A stretch of DNA of 64,000 nucleotides from Bacillota bacterium (GCA_023435225.1 JAEYRX010000040.1:1-64000), one strand, 5' to 3'. Counted from the first letter of the stretch, positions 1-8,971 are shown. The notes: generated by a model not told the origin, from the sequence alone. Program-made: numbers and translations.

Positions 1-142
1 GGGGCTGGGTAAATACTTCGAAGGCTTCCCGAGCCCGTTTATCGGGCTTTAGAATGATTTTTAATCCTAGCCCAGGGTTTTAACCCTGGGTGGACAGAAC
101 GGCAAAAAGTCTATTTTGCAACAGCCCCCCTTAAGGGGAATT
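1..142. other. Intergenic stretch with three short palindromes
   Basis: No gene is visible. Three hairpins are: AGCCCG/CGGGCT at 32-48 followed by a short T-rich run, a 9-bp palindrome CCCAGGGTT/AACCCTGGG at 71-90, and CCCCTTAAGGGG at 127-138. The last lies directly downstream of the cupin stop codon (minus strand) and may help end that transcript. The first may end a gene left of the window. None has a strong U-tract, so terminator function is uncertain. Confidence 0.4.
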
Positions 143-661
143 TTATTCGGCAGCTTCCGCAATCGCTTTGGTTTCATGAACAGTGCCATGTGGATGATTG
201 GGTGGCGCATAGATGGAGTATAATTTCAATGGTCTATCACCAGTATTGATTAGGTTATGCCAGGTACCTGCCGGTATGAAGATGGTAAAACCATCAGATA
301 CATGTCTTTGAAAATCCAATTCATGTTTGCTTTTACCCATTTTAGTAACACCCTGGCCTTCTTCGATCCGGAGGAATTGGTCCACTTTGGGGTGAACCTC
401 CAGACCTATATCTTCCCCGACATTGATGCTCATTAAGGTGAGCTGAAGATAGCAACCGGTCCATAAAGCAGTACGGTAGTTATTGTTTCGTATAGTTGCT
501 TCTTCAATATTTATTACAAACGGTTCCGGTCCATAATCCTTTAATACCATATACATTGGCGGATTAACTGAGTAAGGACAAGGATACATTGGATAAGGAT
601 TATACATATTATCAAAGCCCATCGGCATGTTGGCGTAATAGGGGTTATACATATTGTACAT
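143..661 (-). CDS. Cupin-domain protein with Asn/Tyr/Pro-rich N-terminus
   Basis: A small single-domain cupin. The C-terminal two thirds carry both cupin motifs: a first motif around EVHPKVDQFLRIEEGQG and a second around PAGTWHNLINTG, with His/Glu residues placed as in metal-binding mannose-6-phosphate isomerase-like cupins. About 40 N-terminal residues are repeats of Met/Tyr/Asn/Pro, a low-complexity tail reminiscent of spore-coat proteins. An AGAGGA motif sits 8 bases before the ATG at 661, so this start is preferred over the ATG at 679, which would place the motif inside the gene. Substrate unknown. It is monocistronic and faces away from a decayed barrel gene. Cupin assignment is firm; a coat location is only a guess. 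Confidence 0.8.
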   Translation of the reverse strand: MYNMYNPYYANMPMGFDNMYNPYPMYPCPYSVNPPMYMVLKDYGPEPFVINIEEATIRNNNYRTALWTGCYLQLTLMSINVGEDIGLEVHPKVDQFLRIEEGQGVTKMGKSKHELDFQRHVSDGFTIFIPAGTWHNLINTGDRPLKLYSIYAPPNHPHGTVHETKAIAEAAE

Positions 662-742
662 ATTATTCATTCCTCTCATAAGACTTTATAATATCATATG
701 TTAGGAAGATAGACTTTGATCACAAAAATAAAAAGTAAGTAG

Positions 743-916
743 TTGGAGGCTAAACATACTATTACTTCTAACAATGACGACTATTTTAATAAAAACTCAA
801 CTATGATTAATCTTCTTTTAAACCGAAATTGGAGCCTTTCATATCGTTATAATTATCAGGAAACAGCAATGGGAACCGATAGTTATAATATTATTGGACT
901 GGGAGTTTTATTTTGA
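743..916 (+). pseudogene. C-terminal remnant of an outer-membrane beta-barrel protein
   Basis: An open frame of about 57 codons after a TAG at 740-742, without a plausible start (TTG at 743 only) and without a signal peptide. The translation alternates polar and aromatic residues (NWSLSYRYNYQ, then YNIIGLGVLF) and ends in Phe, which is the pattern of the last strands and terminal aromatic residue of outer-membrane barrels. It overlaps the 3' end of the convergent membrane gene by 9 bases. Read as the tail of a barrel gene whose front has been lost. Too short for a family name. Confidence 0.5.
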
Positions 917-1363
917 TTCTTTAAAATCCATGAATCTAATAATTATTTCCACCGCTACGTATGCCCAAATCAAATATAGTATAAAGTAAGGTATAGCCAT
1001 ATCAAAAGTACAGTATTTAGCTACCTCATGACTTAGAAAAGGCACTATCGCCAGCTGAAAAAACCAGCAACCAACGCCGATTGTTCCGATTTTAACACAT
1101 TTTTCTTCACGACCGGAAATTTTAAATAAAAAAGCCGACATAATACCGAAAAACGTGCCCAGACTAAAGTTGGTTATAAAACCGACGATCCATCTGCCGG
1201 TATTCATTTCTTTGCCGTCCAAATATAATATAAATCTGGCGGCGTACTCCGAAATGCTTAGGGGCATCACTTTAGTAAAGTATAATGCTAATGACAAAAT
1301 GGTCAGTACACAGGTAGCCACAATTCCCGCGAACGCTCCGCAACTCCAAGTCCGTAATTTCAG
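908..1363 (-). CDS. Integral membrane protein, paralogue of upstream gene
   Basis: Hydrophobic protein with about four predicted membrane segments and no recognised family. It aligns with its upstream neighbour along its whole length: both have a Gly/Ala-rich first helix, then LxFTK, then a short loop with YA, and further hydrophobic stretches. The usual start codons give a GTG at 1321, but the alignment with the paralogue runs further upstream. A GAAGGA ribosome site lies 8 bases before a CTG at 1363, so a rare CTG start is proposed; starting at GTG 1321 would remove most of the first helix. The two genes are 23 bases apart and surely co-transcribed. Function unknown. Confidence 0.6.
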   Translation of the reverse strand: MKLRTWSCGAFAGIVATCVLTILSLALYFTKVMPLSISEYAARFILYLDGKEMNTGRWIVGFITNFSLGTFFGIMSAFLFKISGREEKCVKIGTIGVGCWFFQLAIVPFLSHEVAKYCTFDMAIPYFILYLIWAYVAVEIIIRFMDFKESK

Positions 1364-1386
1364 TTATAATTCCTTCTTTATAATTT

Positions 1387-1839
1387 TTATTTTAATACTT
1401 TGGCTTTACTATTTTCCAATCTCCAGATCAGATACGCCAATAATAAACCGTAAACCGAGGAGGTTAAGAAATTGGAAAAGACTGTTTGCCAAGTATTATG
1501 TAAAAGTGAAGGCACTTTATACAATGCGCCTATACTGTTAATAATAAACCAGACGGAAGTTCCATAATACCATCCCTTTAAAAGAAGGTAGTCTTTTTTA
1601 ATCAAGGGTACCAACATGGCAAAAATAATCCCCAAAAACCCATTAAATATTAATTGGGCCAACTGGGCGAATATTGTCTCTATCCATATTGTTGGGTAGT
1701 TGCCGTAAAGGAAAATGGAGGCATAGTCAAGGTAACGTAATTTGGTGAAATGAAGTCCATAAGAGATAAAATTCAATAAATTTTGGATAATACCCGCGCC
1801 TATCCCGGCGATTATACCATTAACAAAACAGTCATTCAA
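1387..1839 (-). CDS. Integral membrane protein, unknown family
   Basis: 150-residue protein with about four hydrophobic helices: N-terminal GIIAGIGAGIIQNLLNFI, a Tyr-rich loop, a central LAQLIFNGFLGIIFAML helix and a C-terminal helix before a short basic tail. It is the first gene of a two-gene tandem with a diverged paralogue (908-1363), which implies local duplication. No catalytic motif is seen. It begins with an ordinary ATG. Confidence 0.6.
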   Translation of the reverse strand: MNDCFVNGIIAGIGAGIIQNLLNFISYGLHFTKLRYLDYASIFLYGNYPTIWIETIFAQLAQLIFNGFLGIIFAMLVPLIKKDYLLLKGWYYGTSVWFIINSIGALYKVPSLLHNTWQTVFSNFLTSSVYGLLLAYLIWRLENSKAKVLK

Positions 1840-1937
1840 AGAACCAAATCCTTCAAGTAGTATTTTAGTATCTTAATATAGTTTTTCCGGAGTAAATCAA
1901 TTTATCCGCTTCCTATATTAAAAATAAAAGAAATTTG

Positions 1938-2023
1938 ACCACAGAGGCACAGAGAACACAGAGAAAACCATATAATCAAATATTATATGATTCAACCTCT
2001 GTGATCTCTGTGTACTCTGTGGT
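1938..2023. repeat. Inverted repeat of degenerate ACCACAGAG-type units
   Basis: Two arms made of short related words (ACCACAGAG, CACAGAGA, ACACAGAG) face their complements (CTCTGTG, CTCTGTGTA, CTCTGTGGT) across a 35-base AT-rich spacer. The same architecture with other words recurs at 28554-28630, 44896-44982 and 52426-52476. The 1840-2069 interval holds nothing else recognisable. Confidence 0.7.
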
Positions 2024-2069
2024 TTGGTGTAAACTTTCGTTTGCGCCGGTATAGTAAAATTAATTCAAT

Positions 2070-2099
2070 TTGTATAACACAATAATTATTTTTTATAAT
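2070..2099 (+). promoter_or_regulatory. Sigma-A-type promoter for the small Cys/His-rich gene
   Basis: TTGTAT at 2070-2075, an 18-base spacer, then a perfect TATAAT at 2094-2099, about 48 bases before the proposed GTG start at 2147. Confidence 0.6.
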
Positions 2100-2146
2100 A
2101 AGATATACTTATACCCCTACTTAAAAGTGAAGAAAGGGTGATCTTT

Positions 2147-2344
2147 GTGTCCAAACATCATCACCGGGACCACTGTTGTAAAGAGAGGGATTATCATTGC
2201 AAGGAGCGCTGTCCGGGAACGATTGCCATCGCTTATCCAATACACCAGGCCGCCATACCAATGGCTGGCGAATGTATGATGACGCCGAGGGGGTTGGAAT
2301 GTAATTTTAGGTCTCGCGGTATGGGAGAACGTTATCGTTACTAA
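2147..2344 (+). CDS. Small Cys/His-rich protein, unknown
   Basis: 65-residue protein beginning with a run rich in His, Cys, Lys and Arg (three consecutive His, a CC pair, HCKERC), which could bind a metal. The middle is neutral (IAIAYPIHQ) and the C-terminus has CNFRSRG and ends GERYRY. An AGAAAGG site 9 bases before GTG 2147 makes this start better than the GTG at 2138, which touches the site. A good promoter lies upstream and hairpins lie downstream, which favours this strand over the overlapping open frame on the other strand. No family recognised. Confidence 0.5.
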   Translation: MSKHHHRDHCCKERDYHCKERCPGTIAIAYPIHQAAIPMAGECMMTPRGLECNFRSRGMGERYRY

Positions 2345-2419
2345 AAACAGAATTAAATATAACATAATCTTCAATCCGGCAAACAAGTAGAAAAATGTTA
2401 CTTTTAGTAGTAAAAAGAG

Positions 2420-2439
2420 GGCTGTCTTTCGGGACAGCC
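2420..2439 (+). terminator. Hairpin after the Cys/His-rich gene
   Basis: GGCTGTC and GACAGCC form a 7-bp stem with a 6-base loop. The following bases are TATATG rather than a clean U-run, so termination here is probably weak. Confidence 0.45.
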
Positions 2440-2503
2440 TATATGTTTGTCGGTTTGCCGTATTTAGTCTCAATCACCAAACATTACATGTCCAATGTAT
2501 ACC

Positions 2504-2543
2504 AAAAAGGATAGTTACCGTTCTCGGCAACTACCTTTTTTGT
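2504..2543 (+). terminator. Rho-independent terminator
   Basis: AAAAAGG-TAGTT pairs with AACTACCTTTTTT across a TTCTCGG-type loop and runs directly into six T residues. It is the stronger of two hairpins in the 2345-2694 intergenic interval, which contains no gene. Confidence 0.7.
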
Positions 2544-2694
2544 TATGACTTAAAATCGGTGATTTTGGTATAGTCTATGCCTAAATGTTAAAATCCGAAT
2601 TAGGACGAAGACACAATTTATTGCAGGTTTTTTTACATGTATGAAGAAAAAGAATAGGCTGTAAAATGCTTATTCCGGAGGAATTATTCAAAAT

Positions 2695-4284
2695 ATGAAT
2701 ATCTTTATTAATCAACTGGGCTATCTCCCTAAAGGACAAAAACATGTTGTAACTTCAAAAAAGGCAAAGAATTTTACTATTATCGATAATTCCAGTCTAC
2801 AAATTGTTTATGAGGGGCAATTACATCAAAAGAAAGACCATACTTCAAAAGAAACGGTTTGGACCGGTGATTTTAACCAACTTGAAACTCCGGGTTTGTA
2901 TCATATAGTGATTGAAGGATTAGGTAGCTCATACCCCTTTACTGTTGAAACTAATGTTTATGAGATTTTACTTAAACAATCCATTCGATTTTATTATTTG
3001 CAACGCTGTGGAATTGCAATTAAAGATGAGGAATCGGGACTAGATCACCCTCCATGTCACTGTGATGATGCGCAAATAATTAGAAAAAATGAGTTTCATG
3101 ATATAAATGAGAAAATAACAAGTAGGGGTGGTTGGCATGATGCCGGAGACTATGGGAAATATACCACTACTATTGCTTATACGGTAGCTATAATGCTTTC
3201 AGCTTATGAACTTTGGCCGGAGCGGTTTTATGACGGGCAGTTCAATATTCCGGAAAGCGGTGACGGTATTCCGGATATTTTGGATGAAGCCCGGGTTGGG
3301 ATTGAATGGTTATTAACCATGCAGCGTCCTGATGGAGCAGTTTATCATAAACTATCCGGTAAAAAATTTGCCGAATTTGTCAGCCCGGAGCTTGATGGAC
3401 AAACCCGTTACATATATGGTATAAACACTAATGATACGGCTAAGTTTGTAGCGGCTATAGCCATTGCCGCCCGTGTTTACCGAAAATGGGACCCCGGTTT
3501 TTCCCAACAACTTAAGGAGTCGGCCCTCAAGGCCTGGGATTTCCTTGTTAAACATGATTATTGGTGGGATTATGAAAAATCCGATGATGACGGTTCGGGA
3601 GCTTATGGACTGCGTAATGATGATAAAGACCGTCTCTGGGCCGCTTTGGAGCTGGCGACTCTTACTGATGAAGATCATTTCCTTAAACATATATCACAAT
3701 TTTTAAAAAATTATCAACCGGCGGCGCCTGATTGGAAAGAATCAGCTATACTTGGTTTGTTTCATTATGCCAGGTCAAACTCAATTAATCCTGATTTAAG
3801 AAAATTACTGGTTACCAAGATAATAAAATTAGCCCGGGAATATCAAAAAATATTGGAAGCAAGCGGTTACCGCTATAGCTTGGGATTTGAAGAGTTCAAA
3901 TGGGGTTCCAATGATCATGGTCTCTCCCGAGGCATAGCAATGATAATGGCTGACTTTCTGTCTCCGGATAAGGGGTTTCGAGAGACGGCCTTGGCCCAGC
4001 TTGATTTCGTATTGGGTGTGAATCCGTTAGCCAAAAGTTTTGTATCCGGGATCGGCAGCGATTTCGTCAGAAATCCCCATCATCGATGGACCGCTGCCAC
4101 TAAAAAGATCATCCCCGGTTTAATGGCCGGAGGTCCGAATAACCATGCCCAGTCCGGCGTTGAACCGGCTGATTCCGGACCTTTTAGTTATGCCGATGAA
4201 TTGGACTCATACTCCTCAAACGAACCGGCGATCAATTATAACGCTTCACTAGTTTTTATGGCCGCCGCTTGTTTGAAGTTATAA
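2695..4284 (+). CDS. Glycoside hydrolase family 9 protein, cytoplasmic
   Basis: Retaining the standard GH9 layout: an N-terminal Ig-like CelD_N module (about residues 1-85, starting NQLGYLP) followed by the (alpha/alpha)6 catalytic barrel. The catalytic base region HDAGDYGKY is at 148-156 with Asp149 and Asp152; the HHRW-type substrate loop and the catalytic acid Glu510 in SNEPAINYN are present near the C-terminus. There is no signal peptide, dockerin or carbohydrate-binding module, so it most likely acts in the cytosol on imported beta-linked oligosaccharides (cellodextrin, or glucosamine-type substrates) rather than on polymeric cellulose. GGAGGA lies 12 bases before the ATG. The window also carries a cytosolic mannoside phosphorylase and the Leloir genes galK and galE, which fits oligosaccharide catabolism. 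Family sure; exact substrate not. Confidence 0.88.
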   Translation: MNIFINQLGYLPKGQKHVVTSKKAKNFTIIDNSSLQIVYEGQLHQKKDHTSKETVWTGDFNQLETPGLYHIVIEGLGSSYPFTVETNVYEILLKQSIRFYYLQRCGIAIKDEESGLDHPPCHCDDAQIIRKNEFHDINEKITSRGGWHDAGDYGKYTTTIAYTVAIMLSAYELWPERFYDGQFNIPESGDGIPDILDEARVGIEWLLTMQRPDGAVYHKLSGKKFAEFVSPELDGQTRYIYGINTNDTAKFVAAIAIAARVYRKWDPGFSQQLKESALKAWDFLVKHDYWWDYEKSDDDGSGAYGLRNDDKDRLWAALELATLTDEDHFLKHISQFLKNYQPAAPDWKESAILGLFHYARSNSINPDLRKLLVTKIIKLAREYQKILEASGYRYSLGFEEFKWGSNDHGLSRGIAMIMADFLSPDKGFRETALAQLDFVLGVNPLAKSFVSGIGSDFVRNPHHRWTAATKKIIPGLMAGGPNNHAQSGVEPADSGPFSYADELDSYSSNEPAINYNASLVFMAAACLKL

Positions 4285-4386
4285 AAATATTTTTGGTTGC
4301 TTATAAGAACTTTAAGAGACTAGAATATATAGCTGATTATAGTGGTAAAATTATTATTGATAGAAAGTAAAGTAACGGAGGTTCGT

Positions 4387-5916
4387 ATGTCGACTTTTTT
4401 TAAAGGGTTGAAACCGGAACGGGTTTGGCATCATTTTAAGGAGATAGGGAAGATACCCCATGGACCGGGAAATGAAGATGGGATCAGAAAATATATCGCC
4501 GATTTTGCTGAAAAGAACGGATTTGAGTATTATTATAAGCCGGATGTTTCATTAACCGACTATGGTCAAAGAGTGGTTGTCGTTTATAAAAAAGCAACCC
4601 CCGGATTGGAGAATAAGCCGACAGTAGTACTTCAGTCCCATTTGGATATGGTCTGCGTACCTAATGATCAAATATTCCCATTAAAACTTCAATACTGTGA
4701 CAGTGAAGGCCAACCCGGGAACGGCTGGGTCAAAGCCGGAGGTTATACCGACAGTGACGGCACTTCCCTGGGAGCGGACGATGGGATTGGAGTTGCTATT
4801 GTTTTGGCAATTCTCGAAGAAACCGAAGGTTTCGGCCCCATAGAAGGTTTTTTTACTGTAAAAGAAGAGACCGGTATGGATGGGGCCAGGGATTTCGATC
4901 CCGGGTTACTTAAAGGTAGAGTCTATATTAACCTTGACGAAGAAGAATTGCAGACTATAACCTATGGCTGTGCCGGGGGGTTAAGAAGTACTTACCACTG
5001 GAAGCTCAATTGGGAAAAGGTTCCCAATAACAGGAAATGTTTTAACCTGAAGATTTCCGGTTTAAAAGGCGGCCATTCCGGAATCTCCATTCATCTGGGG
5101 AGGGCTAATGCCATTAAACTGGTATCGGAATTAATAGACCGGGCCGCCCGGGAGAAGATCGACTTCAACATCAGTGATTTTTCCGGCGGCAATATTGCGC
5201 AAAGCAATGTGATACCGGGGAGCGCTCAAGTAACATTAATAGTTAAGGCGGAGGATGGAGAAAGATTTACCAAGTTGGTTACTGAAATAAAAACCTCCTT
5301 ACATCAACAATATCAAACAGTTGAAGATAATCTACAAGTTGAGTGGCGGGAGACGGAGATACCGGTACGGATGGTTGATGGTAAAAATACCGGAAAAATT
5401 ATCGACGCTTTAATGGAAATACCTCACGGCGTGATGAAAATGTCGGCCGAAAGAGAAGAAACTGTCGAGACTTCCACTAATTTGGCGGCTATTGCCATGA
5501 ATGATCAAGAATTAATGGTGGTTTGCATGCATCGGAGTTCATTGGAAAGCGGCCTGGATTGGATGAAGGAGCTTCATAAGAATATTGCCGAAAAAACAGC
5601 GGGAAGAATTTCGGTAGGTGAACGCTATCCGGCCTGGACTCCAAATGAGAATTCAGAATTGTTGCGGAAGGCTAAAAATGTTTATAATGATCAATTTAAC
5701 GGCAACTATAGCACCAGGCTCATTCATGCCGGTTTGGAATGCAGTTGGATAGTTGATAAATATCGAAATAATAAGCCAATGGACTGTATCGCGGTTGGTC
5801 CGACGGTCTTGGACCCCCATAGCAGGAGAGAAAGGCTGGAGATTGAGAGCGTTCCAAAGGTATATGAGTGTGTGTTGGGCATTTTGAGGGCTTATGCCAA
5901 AGAGGATTCGGAATGA
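4387..5916 (+). CDS. pepD: Aminoacyl-histidine dipeptidase (peptidase M20C)
   Basis: Zinc aminopeptidase that cleaves Xaa-His (carnosine-type) and other dipeptides in the cytoplasm. The M20 metal-site motifs are intact: QSHLDMVC (His, Asp), GADDGIG (bridging Asp), KEETGMDGA (Glu-Glu, catalytic and ligand), NLDEEE (Asp) and a late PHSRRE (His). Full length at 509 residues, close to Escherichia coli PepD. A CGGAGGT site precedes ATG 4387; an upstream start at 4342 would lack such a site and add residues not seen in the family. It ends before a perfect terminator and seems monocistronic. Confidence 0.93.
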   Translation: MSTFFKGLKPERVWHHFKEIGKIPHGPGNEDGIRKYIADFAEKNGFEYYYKPDVSLTDYGQRVVVVYKKATPGLENKPTVVLQSHLDMVCVPNDQIFPLKLQYCDSEGQPGNGWVKAGGYTDSDGTSLGADDGIGVAIVLAILEETEGFGPIEGFFTVKEETGMDGARDFDPGLLKGRVYINLDEEELQTITYGCAGGLRSTYHWKLNWEKVPNNRKCFNLKISGLKGGHSGISIHLGRANAIKLVSELIDRAAREKIDFNISDFSGGNIAQSNVIPGSAQVTLIVKAEDGERFTKLVTEIKTSLHQQYQTVEDNLQVEWRETEIPVRMVDGKNTGKIIDALMEIPHGVMKMSAEREETVETSTNLAAIAMNDQELMVVCMHRSSLESGLDWMKELHKNIAEKTAGRISVGERYPAWTPNENSELLRKAKNVYNDQFNGNYSTRLIHAGLECSWIVDKYRNNKPMDCIAVGPTVLDPHSRRERLEIESVPKVYECVLGILRAYAKEDSE

Positions 5917-5945
5917 GGATTAAATTTGAAAATAAATTAGCTGCT

Positions 5946-5971
5946 ACGACCTGAAAAGGTCGTTTTTCTTT
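5946..5971 (+). terminator. Rho-independent terminator of pepD
   Basis: ACGACC-TGAAAA-GGTCGT stem-loop followed by TTTTCTTTT. Confidence 0.9.
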
Positions 5972-6050
5972 TATCGTAGATAATATTCCTAACTATATCA
6001 AAGATGAAAGCGGTTATTAGATTGATAAGAATTGCTAACTATTAAGCTAA

Positions 6051-6148
6051 GGAAGCGCTGATTAATCCGATTTTGTGCGAGCAAATATGCGGTATTAGGC
6101 ATTTTACGAAGCACAAAATCGTCACTTATTCAATTAATCAGCGCTTCC
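6051..6148. repeat. 98-bp palindromic element, copy 1
   Basis: Ends are a perfect 16-bp terminal inverted repeat (GGAAGCGCTGATTAAT). Inside is a second stem, GATTTTGTGC/GCACAAAATC, and an asymmetric CACTTATTC bulge on one side. The whole is one long cruciform. Near-identical copies lie at 22264-22361, 27156-27253 (opposite orientation) and 52315-52412. It has no open frame and resembles a MITE or REP-like element. Confidence 0.9.
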
Positions 6149-6226
6149 CTAAGTTGTGATTAAATCCATTATAAACGGAATTATCATAAAGTTTCCAAAA
6201 TTTGAGATTCAATGTTATAATTAATA

Positions 6227-6330
6227 TATATGGAACGATATTAATCATTGATTTAATATGGTTTCAGAAAACAATGGGCATTAACATTTTTTTCGGGAAC
6301 CATACGTTACGAATAATGTCGTTCCATATA
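6227..6330. repeat. Nested inverted repeat upstream of the first sensor kinase
   Basis: Arms TATATGGAACGATATT (6227-6242) and AATGTCGTTCCATATA (6315-6330) match at 15 of 16 positions. A second pair, ATATGGTTT and GGAACCATA, lies inside. It occupies most of the 200 bases between the 98-bp element and the kinase start. It could be another mobile palindrome or a leader structure. Confidence 0.6.
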
Positions 6331-6366
6331 GTAGCGGTTTTAAAAATTTAATAGGTGAATTATCAA

Positions 6367-8940
6367 GTGAAATTTTATTTTAATAATGGCGCTCCAAAAA
6401 AAAATTATTATACTATTGGTTATTTTGATGATGATGAATATAACGATAATTACGGCAAAATATTTACCGGAGTAATTGATGCTGCTCGAAAACATGACGC
6501 TTGTATCATTCGTTTCGGTTATCATAACCCTTTTATCGGGAAAGATGTTAATCAGCTAATAGATATATCTTTGCAGCATATTTTACAATATAAACTGGAC
6601 GGGCTTTTGTTTTTAGGATGGCCTTCAGCTGCATACTACTATAAACGCGATACTTTTACCCGATATTTTCAATCAATACCAGTATTTAGTATTGGAACTA
6701 ATTTTCCAAATATACCCAGCAACTTTTTTTCCGGCGACCAATATCTTCAGCAATTAATAAAGCATCTGATAGAGGAGCATAAACTAAAAAAAACAGCTTA
6801 TATAGCCCCTTACCGACCGGACAAACGCAGTCAGACATATATTGAAACCATGACCCAATATGGCTTATGGGATGAAGAACTTTATGTTGAAGAAGAATTA
6901 TTGGATGGACTTGACTTTAAAGCCAGAGGCAGAAGAGCGTTAGAAATCCTGTTAGATGAAAGAAAAATTCAAATTGATTCACTGATCTCTTTATATAATC
7001 ATGAAACTGAAGGGATTATTGAGGAACTAATTGAACGTGGGATAAAAATACCGGAAGATATTGCGGTAACAACTTACGGAGACGGGGATAAGGCCCGCTT
7101 TGCTTCACCGGCGCTCACTACTATTTACTATCCATGGATGGAGTTGGGGTATTATGGATGCGAGAAAATGATAGAGTTACTTGATAAAGGTCATATTCCA
7201 CTTGAAACAGAAGTGCCCGGGAAGATTATATTTCGTGAATCTTGCGGATGCATACCTAATACCGTTGTTAATGCGAAAGCCGGTAGATTGGAACCGGCAG
7301 AGAAAATGATTAACGAGCTCTCCCAAAATGAACAAAAAGAAATCATTGCAAAGCTGGAAGAGGCCTTTCCTCATATAGTAATTAATTTTCAGAGTTTACT
7401 TGAAGCGCTTATCAAAGACTTTGTAGAGGGTAAAAAAATATATTTTTATGAAACCCTTTTAGATCAGCTTAATAATATCCCTTACCCGTATGAAAACTCC
7501 AACGTCGAAGATCTTGTTTCATTCATGCGTAAGTTGTTGTTACCATATTTCAAAACAAAAAAAGAAACATTAATTTGGGCGGGAGATATATTTCAACAAG
7601 CCCAAGTTGGTTTATGGGAAAAAATAATCACAATTAAGGGAAATAAAGAAGTCCAGGCTAAGATCGTTAACCAGAATCTTCAGGAAATTAGTCAACAATT
7701 GATAGCTAATTTTAATATCCCCAACATTATGAATACCCTGGAAATAAATCTGACTAAATTAAATATACCGAGTTGTTACATAATAATTTTTAATTCAGTG
7801 TTTGAAAAGGAAGAAACTGTTAATAACTTGGATAATATATATGAGAGTAGTAACATCTTATTTAAATATTGTGATCATCAACGCATAGAGACCGATTCTA
7901 CTATATCTCTACCAGCTAGTCAAATCTTGGCGGAAATTCTTTTACCGGATAGCTTAAAGAGGTCGTTATTCGCCCATTTACTTTATGTTCAAAACGATTT
8001 TATAGGTATTATCCTGTTTGAACCTGGTCCCATGGACGGTAATATCTATGAAGAATTGTCCGTGCATATTAGTACCGCTCTAAAAGGAGCTTTAATCCTG
8101 GAACAATTGGAATTAAGCTATAAAAAACTAGTTGAGCAAGCTCATCGGGAAGGTATATCCGATATTGCCACAGCTATCTTACATAATGTAGGAAATGTAT
8201 TAAATAGCGCTAAAGTGTCGATTCATGTTCTAAAAGAGATCATTCAGGCCTTTCCAATTGATGATTTTTTTATGGCCAATCAACTATTGGAAAGAAATAT
8301 CGATAATCTTGGAGAATTTATCATTGATAATCCCAAAGGTAAAAAGTTAATTGAGCTTTATATTAAATTGAGTGATTATTTTAATAATATCCAAAGTCAG
8401 ATTAATTACCATGGAAAGCGTCTGAATGAGAAGATGAATTCCATAGCCGACATAATAAACGCCCAACAAAGTTATGCCGGTATTGAATCAAATACTGAAG
8501 AGATTTTAATAACCGAGATTATAGATGATGTCTTAAAAGTACAAGCAAATTCCCTAGAACAATTAAAGATTGAGATTATTCGGGAATATCATGCTTTACC
8601 CCGGATAACAGCACAACGGGTTAAGTTATTTCATATTCTTTACAATTTAATAGATAATGCCAAGGAAGCAATAATTTTATCTGCGGAAAACGAACGGAAA
8701 TTACTATTTCTAGTTGAAGAAGACCGGAACGGTAAATTCATCCGGATTACTGACAGCGGCGCCGGAATACCTCCTGATTCTTTCGAGCGGTTATTTTCGT
8801 ACGGATATACCACTAAAAAAGGGCGAAGTGGATTTGGATTGTTTAGTTGCGGAGTTTATATGAAAGAGCTTGGTGGTAAAATTTGGGTAGAAAGCAAAGG
8901 AAACAAAAAAGGCGCCACATTTATATTGCAGTTTATGTAA
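6367..8940 (+). CDS. Soluble histidine kinase with LacI/PurR-type sensor domain (first of tandem pair)
   Basis: Three parts. Residues about 15-300 form a type-1 periplasmic-binding fold as in LacI regulators, with IPEDIAVTTYGDGD, SPALTTIYYPWMELG and a terminal RESCGC, but there is no helix-turn-helix DNA-binding domain. A central helical/GAF-like region follows (about 300-590). The end is a kinase core: dimerisation helix with the probable phospho-acceptor His in ILHNVGNVLNS (near residue 606), N-box NLIDNAKEA, G1 box DSGAGIP and G2 box GFGLFSCG. No signal peptide or membrane helix is seen, so it senses a cytosolic ligand, probably a sugar. An AGGTG site sits 9 bases before GTG 6367; GTG 6355 is an alternative. 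A paralogue follows 31 bases downstream. Confidence 0.85.
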   Translation: MKFYFNNGAPKKNYYTIGYFDDDEYNDNYGKIFTGVIDAARKHDACIIRFGYHNPFIGKDVNQLIDISLQHILQYKLDGLLFLGWPSAAYYYKRDTFTRYFQSIPVFSIGTNFPNIPSNFFSGDQYLQQLIKHLIEEHKLKKTAYIAPYRPDKRSQTYIETMTQYGLWDEELYVEEELLDGLDFKARGRRALEILLDERKIQIDSLISLYNHETEGIIEELIERGIKIPEDIAVTTYGDGDKARFASPALTTIYYPWMELGYYGCEKMIELLDKGHIPLETEVPGKIIFRESCGCIPNTVVNAKAGRLEPAEKMINELSQNEQKEIIAKLEEAFPHIVINFQSLLEALIKDFVEGKKIYFYETLLDQLNNIPYPYENSNVEDLVSFMRKLLLPYFKTKKETLIWAGDIFQQAQVGLWEKIITIKGNKEVQAKIVNQNLQEISQQLIANFNIPNIMNTLEINLTKLNIPSCYIIIFNSVFEKEETVNNLDNIYESSNILFKYCDHQRIETDSTISLPASQILAEILLPDSLKRSLFAHLLYVQNDFIGIILFEPGPMDGNIYEELSVHISTALKGALILEQLELSYKKLVEQAHREGISDIATAILHNVGNVLNSAKVSIHVLKEIIQAFPIDDFFMANQLLERNIDNLGEFIIDNPKGKKLIELYIKLSDYFNNIQSQINYHGKRLNEKMNSIADIINAQQSYAGIESNTEEILITEIIDDVLKVQANSLEQLKIEIIREYHALPRITAQRVKLFHILYNLIDNAKEAIILSAENERKLLFLVEEDRNGKFIRITDSGAGIPPDSFERLFSYGYTTKKGRSGFGLFSCGVYMKELGGKIWVESKGNKKGATFILQFM

Positions 8941-8971
8941 GCTTATAAGCTTAAAATAAAGGTGATACTCA

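Noticed and set aside
1155..1541. Plus-strand open frame across the two membrane genes
   Set aside because: Shadow of two paralogous minus-strand genes and not conserved between them.
2117..2473. Minus-strand open frame opposite the Cys/His-rich gene
   Set aside because: It overlaps the plus gene, spans its terminator hairpin, and lacks a good ribosome site; the plus gene has a promoter and site.
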